This document shows positions 12,987 to 25,300 of a DNA stretch of 64,000 nt, piece by piece. The position numbers and the translations under genes were made by a program. This stretch comes from Struthio camelus (lineage: Eukaryota > Chordata > Aves > Struthioniformes > Struthionidae): assembly GCF_040807025.1 (NCBI RefSeq), contig NC_090952.1:1674001-1738000 (forward strand), read 5' to 3'. The notes below the pieces were generated by a model, which was not told the DNA's origin, made no database searches, and was given only the letters and a program-made list of their open reading frames with translations. Each line of letters opens with the position of its first letter. The first letter of the stretch is position 1.

Positions 12987-13973
12987 TCAGTCCTGGAGCC
13001 GCAAGCAGGACACGGTGGGGAGGGACTTAGTGCTTCTGCTGGGGAAACCGGAGCCATTCCCCAGGCGAAGGAGGACTCTCCTCTTCACACTGGCAGCCAG
13101 CTGGGAGAGCTGCAGCCGCACGTCCTTCTGCCAGTAGGAGTAGAGCAGGGGATTCAGGAGGGAATTACCCAGTCCCAGCAGCCAGAGGTAGTTCTCAATG
13201 ACTTTGTAGGGGAAGCACTCCAGGCACATGGTCTGCACGATGCTGGCGATAAAGAACGGCAACCAGGACAGCGTGAAGCACCCAGTGAGCACAGCCACAG
13301 TGCGCATGGCTTTCATGTCATTAGTGGCGCGGGATGGGGGGCAGCTCCCTGCCAGCCCTGCGTGCTCCACCTCCCGAATGTGCTGCACATGCATGGCTGC
13401 AATTTTCAGCATGTCGCAGTAGAGGTATATGAAAAGAAAGAGTTCTGGGAAGAAGCCGATGCAAAAGACAGTGAGCATGTATCTTGGCTGGAAGACTCCG
13501 AAGAAGGAGCACTTGTCAATGGTGGAGGTGGAGGTCTGCTGAAGGCTTGGGGCGAGGACTGGGAGGAAGCCAATGATGGCAGCAAGCAGCCAGAGTCCCA
13601 CCAAGCGCACTCCAACCCGCAGGCCCGTCATCAGCCGGAAGTAATGGAAAGGCTGCCTGATGGCCAAGTGCCTGTCAAAGGCCACCAGCGTCAGGGACAG
13701 GATGGAGGCAGCAGAGGAGGAAGTCACGAAAGCCATTCTCAGAACACAGAAGGTCTGGGTGGGATAAAAGGGCGGGGAAAACTCATCCATGACCAGACCC
13801 ACAACTGTGAAGCCTACCATGGAGTCTGCGACAGCCAGGTTAAGGACAAAGTAGAGCCCATTGCAGCTGCTCTTCTGGATGAGACGAAGGAGGGCAACGG
13901 CCACCAGTGCGTTGGCAGTGATGATGAGCGAGGCCAGCACAGCAAGGATGAGTCCGAAGGCTGAGGTGGCCAT
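12987..13973 (-). CDS. GPR119: GPR119, lipid-amide-sensing class A GPCR
   Basis: Single-exon gene of 328 codons (human about 335). The protein is a class A receptor with seven hydrophobic helices. TM1 lies about residues 6-28, TM2 40-62 with the conserved D50, TM3 76-98, TM4 118-140, TM5 162-186, TM6 222-246 and TM7 262-285 with NPLLY at 274-278. C76 and C155 form the expected TM3-ECL2 disulfide pair. The stretches FVTSSSAAS, CDMLKIAAMH and LLGLGNSLLNPLLYSYWQK closely match mammalian GPR119. In mammals the receptor binds oleoylethanolamide and lysophospholipids, couples to Gs, and promotes incretin and insulin release. The usual DRY at the TM3 end reads DRH (100-102) here. The start at 13973 is chosen because MATSAFGLILAVLAS aligns with the human start MESSFSFGVILAVLAS. 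It lies on the same strand as SLC25A14, 5.4 kb downstream of it. Confidence 0.96.
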   Translation of the reverse strand: MATSAFGLILAVLASLIITANALVAVALLRLIQKSSCNGLYFVLNLAVADSMVGFTVVGLVMDEFSPPFYPTQTFCVLRMAFVTSSSAASILSLTLVAFDRHLAIRQPFHYFRLMTGLRVGVRLVGLWLLAAIIGFLPVLAPSLQQTSTSTIDKCSFFGVFQPRYMLTVFCIGFFPELFLFIYLYCDMLKIAAMHVQHIREVEHAGLAGSCPPSRATNDMKAMRTVAVLTGCFTLSWLPFFIASIVQTMCLECFPYKVIENYLWLLGLGNSLLNPLLYSYWQKDVRLQLSQLAASVKRRVLLRLGNGSGFPSRSTKSLPTVSCLRLQD

Positions 13974-16900
13974 GGCTGTCCCCTACACGGCACAGCCCGA
14001 GGACGGTGTGGCTCTTATGTGGTTCTAAGGCATCCCTTGCTCAGGGCCTTCCAGCTCACACAGCTCAGTTCCCAGGTGATGGGGGGCAGCAAGCGTGGTC
14101 CTTCACTCTCCAGGCAGCGCAGCGAAATCCCTGGGTGCAGCAGTGTCTCCTTCAGGCCAGGAAGTCAGGGAGCAGAGCTCTACTCTGCAGCTGCCTGCCA
14201 GAAAGGACTGGTGCGCTCCCAGTGCCTGCTGTGCCCACGGAGGTCCCTCCCCTCAAGCTACGTTTCCAGACAACCCTGGAGCAGGGAGGGGAGCAGTAAG
14301 CACCTGGACAGGAAGCCTGCGCAAGGCTGTGCCAAGGCTGCTCTCCTCCCAAACATCCTGTTCGTGCTCCCACAGCTCCCTACCCTGACAGCATCCCGGC
14401 AGCCCCTGTACACGCAGCTTCAGCATCTCCCACCTTGGGACCACCACCATCAGCCTCTCCAGCATCTCCCTCAGTGTGGCCATTGAGACCAGCTCAAAGG
14501 CTGCAGCACACGCGGGCACTAGGAACATGCTCCGATCACTCCTTGTCCGGTGAGGCTGCTGCGATGGCACACGGGGAGCTGGTCATCCCCAGCCACGCAC
14601 TGAGCACTTGGGCAGGGTTAACACCCTGCTTTTGACACAGGTGATGATAAAAGAGGGGAACAAGCAAAGAGAGCACCAAATGTACAGCCCCACTAGGATG
14701 CATAGGTGGCTCATAGGGCCTCTGCAGGGTTGCTGCCAGACCCAGGGCAGTCTTTTCCTATAGGGACCAAGGAAACCACACTAATCCTTTGAAACAGAGT
14801 GCCGCAAACCACCGCTTCTGCCTCACGAGCTGGAAAGATTCAAGCTGCCAGGAAACAGGGAAGATTCAGGCCTTGGTCTGTCAAATAGTAACCTGGAAAG
14901 AGCAGGCTGCCAGGGAGAGGCTGAGAGCAGGGCCAAGGGCAGGACGCAGACAAGGGGAACAACACAGCTCCAGGGCTGGTCAAGGACAGGACATGGCCAA
15001 AGGGAAGAGTGCAGACCCTGCAGCGGGGAGTGAAGATGCAGCAGAAATACAAAGCGCGGCCACTGTAAGCAGAGCCGCACACCAGGGAAGGCCCTTAGGA
15101 ACGCACTAGGTCTGCACAAACTAGGAACAGGATGGCACCGGTACTTGGAGCTGGCCTGCTCCCCCCACCAGGCTCAGCCATGGACCACAAGGAGTCTCCC
15201 ACAAGGAGGCATTTGAGCAACCTCAATCCTGACAGGCAAGAGGGCCCAGCTCCCATGGGATGGAGGTGGGTGGGAGACTAGATGGAGAGAGGAGAAACGG
15301 CAGGAGAGCTAGGGAAGAAAGCAAAAATGCAAACTAGAGGTACTGCCTCTCCATAAGTGCATCCTTGCCCTGTCCAATATGCAGCGTCATAGTAGCCACA
15401 GTAGCTTGTGGAGACAGGGGCAGGCCTACTCCACAGGGCCTTCTCCACCCCCCTCGGCCAGAACTGAACGGGCGTTTTCGCAGCACACAGCACAAAATCT
15501 CTACTGCTAGGAGACCACAGCAGGTTCAGTAGCCATTACTGGCAGTGCTTCCTTCTCTTCACATCACTTGGTATGTTTACTTCATGATACCCCTCTGGTA
15601 GCTCACTGCTGCCATCATTCCCCATTACAACCCTGAATACTTTGTATCATGACATTTATTAGAGCCAGACAGGCATTTTCCTTTTATCCAGCATCAGCCT
15701 AGCTTCTTTCACGGCTTTAATAAAGGACTTGATCAAAAGCCTTTTGGAAATCCAGACAAAACAGATCAACTCCACCTTCCTGGTCCACATGCTTGCCGAC
15801 TCTTTCAGAAACCTCCCAGAAGATTTGAAGCCTAAATTCCTCCTCCTCCCTCAGCTGTTGGCTCTTCCAGCACATATCATAGTCATTTGGGTCTTGAGTC
15901 TTCATTATAGTTTCTACCAGTGTGGCACAGACAGCAGCTGTAGTTTGCTGAAACCTCCCAAAACCTTTTTTTAAACCCTGCCCGCGTTTGTGATGCTTTC
16001 CGTTCCCTAATGTGAGGGGAACTTTAAATGAGAGGCTACAAACAAGAGCTCTGGCCATTTCAGCCTGAGGTTCCGTGACAATTTGGGGTCACCCCAGCCC
16101 AGCCCTTTGCTTGTGTTCAATTAATAGCCTGTCCCCTAACCTCTTCTCCCAACGTTTTAGCTGGAGACGGACTTCCCCGCTGCCCTATCCAAAGTCTGCA
16201 ACAGAGGAATCACTCTGAGCTCTTCCAAGTGAAAACTGACAACGTTCAGCTTTTCTACTATGGTCTTCACTTTTTCTAGCGCTTCTTTTTTTATATTTTA
16301 TATACTTGATTATCTGCCAGTGCCAGAGACACTCTCCTGGCAGGCGTCTCCATTCTATGTGAAAAAGCACCTAATATTATATTTAATGTACCAGGGACCA
16401 TGCATATTTCTACTTTCAACATTCATGCAGGTGTTCAACTTTTTTCCAGGATGCCTTTCATACCACCTCCACACCAGAGTTAAACTGTTAAGCCCTTGTG
16501 TGTGCATGTGGTGAGCAGACAGGTCTTTTCTAGTGTCCATTTTGGATGAGACATATTTACCCTGAGACACTAACCCTCTAATTTTGGTTTATCCTATAAA
16601 CCTCTCAAGTAGAATGAAGCTGTTTAATTCATTTTTCTGAAATTAAATAGTAACACAGGAGGGTTTTCTACAAGACAGTTGCATCTCAATACAAAACTTT
16701 GCCCCCCCTCCCCAGGCAGCTTGCTCAGCCCTTGGTTTAAAAACAACACTCCATTTACCTTTTAATTCAAATCTCATACGCAGCAGTATGAAAGCCATAT
16801 TGGCACACCTTGGTGGAAAAAATGCCACAGTGCACAAGCACGTGGCACACTACAAGATGGCACAGCCACTGAAGGCAGCACAAGGGTAATGCCTGCAAGG

Positions 16901-18915
16901 CATTAACACATCCCACCCCACTGACTGTGGGGCAGCTCTGGCCCTGGAGAGCTCATACACCTCCACTTCCTAGGGCAGTAATAGGATATGCATCAACACA
17001 CATTTAACAGACTTGGGTACATGGACTGCTCAGTTAGACTCTCACACATTACTTAGCATGGTTAAGAAAAGCTTAAAAAAAAAAAGCAAGACATAAGCCT
17101 GAACAAATAAGACAAACATGTTTAGGGAATGCTTCTAGGAAGGATTTCTTGAGGTGATGAACCTCCTTAGAAAATGCAAGATCTATAACAGTGTCATCCC
17201 CTTGCACAAGCAGTTACAACTGAGATTTATATATATATATTTTTTAACATCTATCAAAATACTAATTTTTCACCACCTGAGAAACCCAAAGTGACTCAGT
17301 TTTTCTCCCCTGCCAGAGCTGCAAAGGCAAGATGCTTTCTGCATGAAGGGGTTTATGACCATCTTCAGAAAACACCTGGTGCTGTGCCTAAGGTCCACAA
17401 TGCAAGGCAGCGCTCACAGGCAGCCTCTGCCTCACTGTCACATCCGGAGAGATTGCCACCATCAGCAGTGGTACATTTACTCACAGTTACTATTGACAAA
17501 GCAAGGCAGAGTGACACGAGGCAACATTTATGACAGCCAATTCAATCAACAGCTCAGATAAGCAATGTCTCCAGGAGCTGGGGACCACTCAGACAAGCGG
17601 AAGGAGCATCTCCAAAGCCGTCTGTGGGGGGCTGATCCAACAGGAGGAGAACTGAGGAGAAGAGTCTCTCTTCAGCACTTTCTGGCTAAGAAATGCAAAC
17701 AGCGACATGGCCATGGGGATATTCTTTACGCATTTCTGAGGAGCTCATTACACTGGTCTAAAGAACGTGGACAGGATAACAACTGCAAATACCGAAGAGC
17801 TGTTGGAGGATCATGCCAAAAAATTACAACAGCAGCAACATCCCATGGAGCTGCAGAGGATACTGTTTCAAAGCTTAAGTTACAGAAGCACTGAAGAAAG
17901 CCCAAAGAATTTAACAGTTAAAATAAGTTTCTGATATCACTTTTGTATGGATGAATACAAATCATTTATTTCATTTTTGATATTTAGAAATCCTCTTCAA
18001 GAGTAAAGCTAGGGGAGCACATGAACCTTGTCCGCTTTCTTTAATCCACTGCTTCCAGTTTCTGGTAGCTTTTAAGTAGGGTTTAACTCTGAAAATAATC
18101 CTCCCAGCCTGGTGAACTCTGGTCCTTTCTTAATACCTCTGTTTACTGCAAGATCTACAAGCAATTTTTTCCTTCTTTCTATTCCTTCTGTCCCTACATA
18201 GTTTATTGGAGTCATCTTCCTTCTGAATTTGTACCTTACATTCAGTTAATACAATACAAAGATGCCTTTGCAAAACCAAAAAAAACAATTCTCTTATTTG
18301 TCAGGGCTGAATGTGGTTGACTGTCCCTTGTTCAATTTGCATGGATAGAATCACAGCTTACAGCACTCCCAGATAGAAAGCACTGCTGTATGTCACATGG
18401 GACCTTCATCGAAACTAAACCTGTCTCATAAAGGGGGAAGGGAATAGGAACATAAAGACTGTTTGCTTTCACACCCATATGTATTTAAAAGAACAGAAAA
18501 TGACCATAAATATCTTGCTTGCTGTTCTGCTTACCACTGGCCATGCTAGAGCCACTATTTGAAAGTGATGGGACGTCTAATTTCACTTTTAAATTGCTCC
18601 ACATTGCTTTAAAAATAACATAAGTAAATCATGTAAGGCAAACTGAGGTTTTGCAAAACTGAGCTGACAGTACAGCACCATAATTTTTTAACACTAACAA
18701 TGAACCTGTGTTTTAGAAATATTTCTGTTATAATGAATCTTTGACCTATTTTACAAAAATTGCTAGAAAAAAGTATGCTTGGAAAAAAAAGGTATGTATT
18801 GTGCTGAAAAAATTGCTTCCATTCCCTTCAAGGGCAGACACACCATGTGCTCTGGGAAATACACCTGCAGTAAATCTGCACAAACACAAACTCATGCCAT
18901 CCAGTCAATAAATAA
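13974..18915. other. intergenic between GPR119 and SLC25A14
   Basis: No coding exon was recognised here. The first kilobase, G+C-moderate, should contain the GPR119 promoter or 5' UTR, but no clear TATA or CpG island stands out. An old LINE fragment sits near 15.72 kb. The rest is A/T-rich with short poly(A) runs. An open frame at 17565-17894 (plus) has no recognisable domain. Confidence 0.5.
15717..15815 (-). mobile_element. ancient CR1/L3-like LINE reverse transcriptase fragment
   Basis: On the minus strand the sequence translates to VDLFCLDFQKAFDQV. This is the conserved LDFxKAFD block of CR1/L3-clade reverse transcriptase (the usual form is like VDLVYLDFSKAFDTV). The nucleotide similarity on either side is degraded, so this is an old, short remnant. 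The boundaries are approximate. Confidence 0.65.
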
Positions 18916-18921
18916 TTTAAT
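18916..18921 (-). terminator. candidate poly(A) signal of SLC25A14 (ATTAAA)
   Basis: An ATTAAA hexamer on the minus strand lies about 415 nt beyond the SLC25A14 stop codon, followed by T/G-rich sequence further down the minus strand. No canonical AATAAA was seen nearer. This is a candidate only. Confidence 0.35.
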
Positions 18922-19334
18922 GAGGTTACATGTCTGCAGGAAAACATGACTGCACTCCTTCCAGCCTCAACCCACAGGCACGGCAGAGAAATGCACATGA
19001 GCCAAACAACAAACCACAGCTGCATCCAAAGGCCACTAGAATGCACAGATCTTCACAGAAGATACCGCTTCAGGCCCAGACACTTGTACAGTTAATACTT
19101 GTCTCTGTGTCAAAAAAAAAAAAAAAAAAAAAACATGCAGCGTCTGCCTTCAACCTCCCAGTTTCACTTCAGCCAGAACATGCTCCAGGGACCATGCAAT
19201 TTGGGGGAGATGAGGGTCCGGACCCACTTGTACCAAAACATCAGAACACAGGGATGGTGAAATGAATAGGAAGGCAGCAGCAACACTCTCTGCTGCAAGT
19301 CTTGAGGACGGTCCTCATGGAATGAAGCCAGGTC

Positions 19335-22300
19335 TCAGAACGGAAGTCGCTTCAACTGCTCATAGGTGATAAAAAACTGACAGAAATGTCAAGAATCTGT
19401 CTCAAATACATTGGGCATCTGTACTGGGCCTTCCCACATGGCCAGGCCACACCAGTGACCAGAGGCAAGACAGGGAAAGCATCAGTGCAGTCTGGCTGAA
19501 GGCCAAGACAGGGAAGCCCCCTCTTCTAGGCCACATAAAGTGACCTGAACAGATGGAAGAGGGAGCTGTGGGAGGAGAGCTACCAGGAGAGGGAAGAGAC
19601 TGACCCACAAACAAGCAGGCCCAGGCCTGCCTAGACCATTGAGGAAGAGAGGTAGCTTCAGCCTAGGCACGTACTTTTTAAGACGTGACTTATTTTAAAT
19701 AAATTATATACATATTTTCAGAGGGCAAGAAGGAGCCAGTGCAGCAACACAGCAACACTAATCCTGCAGAGCAGGCCAGCACCCATCTCAGAGCAGAAGA
19801 ACGTTCCCCAGGCTTCCTCCCAAAACAGAAGCCAGTCCAGAAACTGCTGCACCTCCAGGAGCTCAGGCCAAAGGGAGAGTCTCAAGCCAAGCGTTTGAGA
19901 GCACACACTTTACAAGAGATTCCAGTGCTCCTGCACTGGAAGTCCCTGCGCTGGCCACCCACAGAGCTGGCTGTTAGAAACAGCAGTCACAACCAGTGGC
20001 ATTTTTCAGGCACTTGAACCAGCTACAGCCACATCACAGCCTGTGTCTGTGCAGGCAGCACAGGGTGTTCACTTTGGACTGCTGCAGGAAGGACACAGCC
20101 TATAGGGTGATGAGCAAAGGTGCCCCGTCAGGGAGTCTGCTCTGAACTTGCCTTACGGCTTGGTCTTCCCATGCCTCCCCACACTCCTGACCTCCCAGCA
20201 ACACTCTGAAGGATACAATGATGTTCCAGGGACCAAGTCGAAGCCAGTTGGGCCAGAAACCTTTATAGAGTGCAAAGAAGCCCTCGCTCTTCCATGTCTG
20301 GGAGGAGAGAAGAGACAGATCAATTATGAGACACCCCTCCAGGCATAGTCAGATATTGCAGACAGTAGGAAGTCAAGGGAAGAGCTCTGCTGCAGGAACA
20401 CCAACAGTAGTAAGGGGTCAAGCCTATGCTTTGGGGATGAAATCAATGTGACACGCATGGTAAACACCATTCACAGAGTACAACATCCTTAACACAAAAC
20501 AGTTCCACATCCCCTGGCGTGCTATGCAGCGAGATCACTTCAGGTCCCTGTTCTGCCCATCTCCTCAGTGCCATGTGTAACATAACGGACCTTAAAGCTG
20601 CTGAAGCAAGCAGATAGGCCACTGGAAATAATGTTAGGGTACCTCTCCAACGCATCAGGTTGGGCAAAGTGTCATTTGCAGACTAAGAACCTAACCAAAC
20701 CACATCACTAAAAGTTTTCTCCCATAAGATGAGGTTGAAAGGATGCTCAAGCTGATGGTGAACTCGGACTTAGGAAAGTGGTTCGAGGCCCTTCTCTGGT
20801 TTGTCTGAAACATGCATGCGCTGTGGTCGTTGAACCTAATTGCTAAGATCAGTGGTACATGTTGCTGGCAGCTGGCCAGCCTCCTAAAGACAGGGATTTG
20901 CCCACCTCTGTCACTTCCTTACCTTCACAAGACCATCCAGAGTGCCTTTATAGAGCTCCACACTGCCTACTATTGCCCGCTGGTTCATCATCCGTGTCCG
21001 TACCACGTCCACAGGGTTGGAGGCAATGGCCCCGGCCAGCCCACACGCAAAGCTGGAACTATATACACCAAAACATCAGAGAGGAGCAGCTCTGAACATG
21101 GCCATTTGGGCTCAGGATGGGAGACAGGCCTCAACACAAGCATAGAGAGCATCCCTCACTGAATTTTATGAAAAGCATTTAGTAAGAAACTTAGAACTGC
21201 GCTGTCTGTTTCTATCCAGAAACGGGCAGAGGAAGGACATGCACCACTGTGAGACTCCAGGAAGCTCTCAGAGAAGGGAAACGCTCAGCTTTGCCTGATC
21301 AAGATCTTTGCCAGAGCTCACTGCTGGGTCTCCAGAGGAGCAGCCTGCAGACTGGCAGGGGGTTCTCAGTGCAGACAAGGTGACACAGACCTGAAGGCGG
21401 CCTTTTGGATGTACACATCCTTCTCACCAGAGCAAACATTGCTTCAGGGCAGGAGAAGAGACCAAAGGCAGCAAGAGGGAGCATGAAGCTGCTACTCTCC
21501 TCCCTGTGTATATGATCTAGTGTTTGTCACCTTCAGCCCATAACAGGCAAACCCAGCTGATGTACTGCAGCACCTCCAGCTAAAGTGTCTGCCAGAAGAA
21601 TTATAGGAAAGTGTACATGAAAAAGGTCTTTGGAAGGTCTCTAACCCAACCCCTGCTCAGAGCAAGGCTGATTTCAAAGCTAGGTCAGATTGCTCAGGGC
21701 CTTGTCCAGGTCAGTTCTGAAAAGTCCTCTCACAGAACTCTTACAGCAGTGGCTGCAAACTGAAAGCCTCTGTAGAGATGACCTAGGAGCAGCTCTTTCA
21801 ACTGATGCTACAGTTAGTCACCCAGCTGGCAGTCCTGCTGCTCACATCTCCCTGACTTGGTCATACCAGGGCACAGATGTGGAGCAACAGTGGCTGGGAC
21901 CAGCATTTCTGTAACATCAGCGAGCTGAAATCACAGTTTTACTTCACCAGTTTTCTGCCAGGTGCCTTCTCCAGGGAGGTCTCCCTGGGGATGCTTGCTG
22001 GACATTTTGAGCTGCTCCGGTTGACACAGCACATTCCTTGGAAGTACCAGGCCTATTCTCTGTAGTGCCACAGTGCTTGCTCTTTAATCAGAAACCAGCC
22101 CAAGGTTTCATCACAAATCCCACCTTCCTCCCCTGCCAAACACTTGCTTCCCAACCCCTGCTAAGCTTGAAGAGTGCAGCGGCTGTGGCAAATACTCACA
22201 TGAAGTGGGCAAAGATTGTATCACCCATCAGGCCCGACAGAATTAAGTGTTTCTTGGTGATGTCGTAGACTGGCAGTTCCACTCCAACCACAATAGCAGC

Positions 22301-25300
22301 TCTCTGGGCTGTCGGAACAACACCCTGTAGAGCACAAACATCACTCACGAGTGCAAACCACTGCCTGGGGACCTGCAGCTAGCATAGCATCTCTCCCCAG
22401 GTCCCTCTCAAGGGCCTTTTGCTGACAATCTCCTTTGCATCCTCCTGGCCCTGTATTGCTCCTGCAAGCTTCTCAGTTACAGCAGCTCACCATCTCCCCA
22501 CTTTACTGCAAAGCTAAAGAGGACTCCTCCACCCTGGCAGTGTTAATCCACCTAGATTAACCATATGGTGCTACTCTCCCCCCAGCCAACAGCATACAGA
22601 AATCAGGCTTCAATCCACTAGTCTTCCCCTTCTGAACAGTACCCACTGATTTCAGCACCAGAGAAGATTAACCCAAGAGCAAAGGCAGCAGCTACCTAGG
22701 GAGCCACCTGGGGCTCCAGGTCACCCTTGCTCCACAAGAGCAGCCAGATTCTGCTTTGCTAAGGCTTGTGATTTGGGAGTTCTTCATGTACCGCTAGCGT
22801 TGCTGCTGGCAGGACATTGACCTGGGATTTGGCAATACAGCTGAGAAGAACAAGCATGAGCTCAAGTAAGAAGAGCCAGCTATGCTGTGTCCAAGAAATG
22901 TCCCAGCAAACTCCACCATCAGGAATGAGATAAAAAGGGTGCAAATTTAATTGGGCAGCAGGACAAGAAGAACACAGTAGCAATGCCAAGTTGGACCCAT
23001 GGCACAGCAACTGTAGCACCATCTGAGTAATTCAGGGAAACCCACATTGTAATGGGAGAGTTCTCCAGTCACTGGAATTAGGAGCAACTCTTCATTTCAG
23101 CCAGATCATGAGACAGCCCACCAGGACTGTCTCATCACACAAAACCAAAGCAACTGTAAGAACTAAAACTACTTTCTTCCTGTTCCCATCCTGCTGAGCT
23201 ACTGCAGCATCCGACAGTCTCCTTTTGGGTTCCTCTCTTAACGCAATCCTGGCACAGCCAGTTCAAACATCAGGTCATCCCCACAAGATAACTGCCCAAA
23301 CTGGCAAGATGTCAGGATAGCACAAACAGCTTTGCCTCAACATGAGGGAAAACTGGACTTCAGAGATGCTCTACCTAATGGTTGTGCGAGACCAGAGAGC
23401 AGCCAGATTAGCTTGATCACTGGAAACCACCTTGAGACTGACATGTCTGTGCACTGCATCCTGCCTGCAGTACACATCAGCAACACAGATGGTTGCATTT
23501 TTTTTTCCTGTTCTCGCCTTCCCTCTTGCATGACTTTGTCTAGAGAGTAGGAATAATCTCAGAGTAACCACTAAGTCAAAACCAGCAGTGGATTGACCCC
23601 TTCTCCTCCTTCCCTCCTCTTCCCATCCAGTTTATTGCAACACCTGTTTTCCTGTAAAGGACTTCCCTGACCATGAGAGAGAAATAGGACTGTTGCTTGT
23701 AGAAAAGCACTCTGATTTTGGAATTCCTGTACTTGAACTCACTCTTAGACAGGTAGCTGGGTACCTCAGTGCATAAAGACTTTCATATTGCAAGGACCAA
23801 GTGAGGTTCCTTAACACAAAGCCAAAGAACTGACTGACTCCCAAGATATGCCAGGCTGAGCATCCTTCCCAGAGCAGAGCACAAGGAGGATCCAGCCCAG
23901 GAATGCTTGTCCAAGCCCTAATGCTGATCTGTTCAAGGGATACTTATCTATTTGAAACTTTAGGCACACCAGCTTCCGTCCTGGGAAACAGGCTTGCCTG
24001 GCCAAGCACTGGTGTTGCTGCAGCACAGACCTAAGCACACGTTTCACACACATGTTTCTGTTCGGCCAGCGACCAGAACCAGAAATTTGTTACTACCATT
24101 GGGCCACCGTACTCTGCAAATCCAGCACCAGGGCCCAGAGACACGAGATGAGGAGCAGCAAACAAGTTGAGGAAGCTGTTCATTCTGCTACTAGAGAGAA
24201 GGTTTCCAGCAACTCACCCTCCAGAGGCCTCGGGTACCCTCCTGCTGGTAGATATCGATGAAGCTGCCAATCATGCCACCCTGGAATAAACTGCCTTGAG
24301 CCTGCATTCGAATCTGCAACAGAAGTGAGAGTCAGCGGGATGCCATCGGGGCCTCACCAAGAGGACAAAGTTACCAGCTCAGTGGACCTCCTGGTAGAAG
24401 GGAGCATCTCAGAGCAAACAGGCTACCCACGTGCCCTTTCACTGGAAACCGAGTGTCAGGTGATTACAGCAGGCAAGGAGCAGGGGCTGTGGCAGGGTGG
24501 AAGTGCAGTGCAAAACTCAGATAATGCAGAGAAGCAACAGGCAAGACCTTTCCACTCTGAAGGCAGTCCCAGAAGGCAGATGTACACAGGGAAAAGCGTA
24601 GGAAAGTTCTCCAAACTCCCTCTGCTCAAAGCAGAGTTTTCTTGACCCCAGTGGCCCAGCGGTAGGGAACGCAGGGGATCCAGCAGTTCCCACTGAACTC
24701 TGGTCACTCCATGTAACAGGTAGGACTGACCTTTATCAGCCAAACTAAGCACAGTGGCTGCAGGGAAAGGAGCTGAGGTCTGCTGAATGCCTAGCTACCA
24801 CATCGTTCACTTTACTCATTTTTAAGATAACACAACCTCCATACCTCCTCACCATAAACGGTTTCCTGATCTTTAAGAGCTGCATTTTTTTAAAATGCTT
24901 CCTGCTCTGGACTTCTGCTGTCATTCATAAGAAGCCCAAATTAACAGAACTAATACAGCAGCGGCTCGGAGAGCATTTCACTGCAGCTGGAAGAGACACA
25001 CCTTCATTGGAAAGCAGCAGCTTCAACATGGCAAAACATAGCTGGCAGAGAGCTGTCTCTGGCCACATAAATGTCTTACCTTCAGCACATCTGTTGGATT
25101 GGCAAGTGCAGAGGAGATCACCCCTGAAACCACTCCACAGATCACATTGATGAGCAACGTTTCATCTGCAATCAAGAAGAGAAGGTCAGATCCTAAAGAT
25201 CTTAAGAGAAGATGCAGAGACCATACTGAACAAGCAAGAAGCTCCAGGAAGAATAGAAAAGTTCAGCTCCCAAATCACATGGTGAAGTTGCATGAGCAGA

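Noticed and set aside
17565-17894. 109-codon plus-strand open frame between GPR119 and SLC25A14
   Set aside because: No known domain and no supporting context. Considered a chance frame or an unrecognised repeat.
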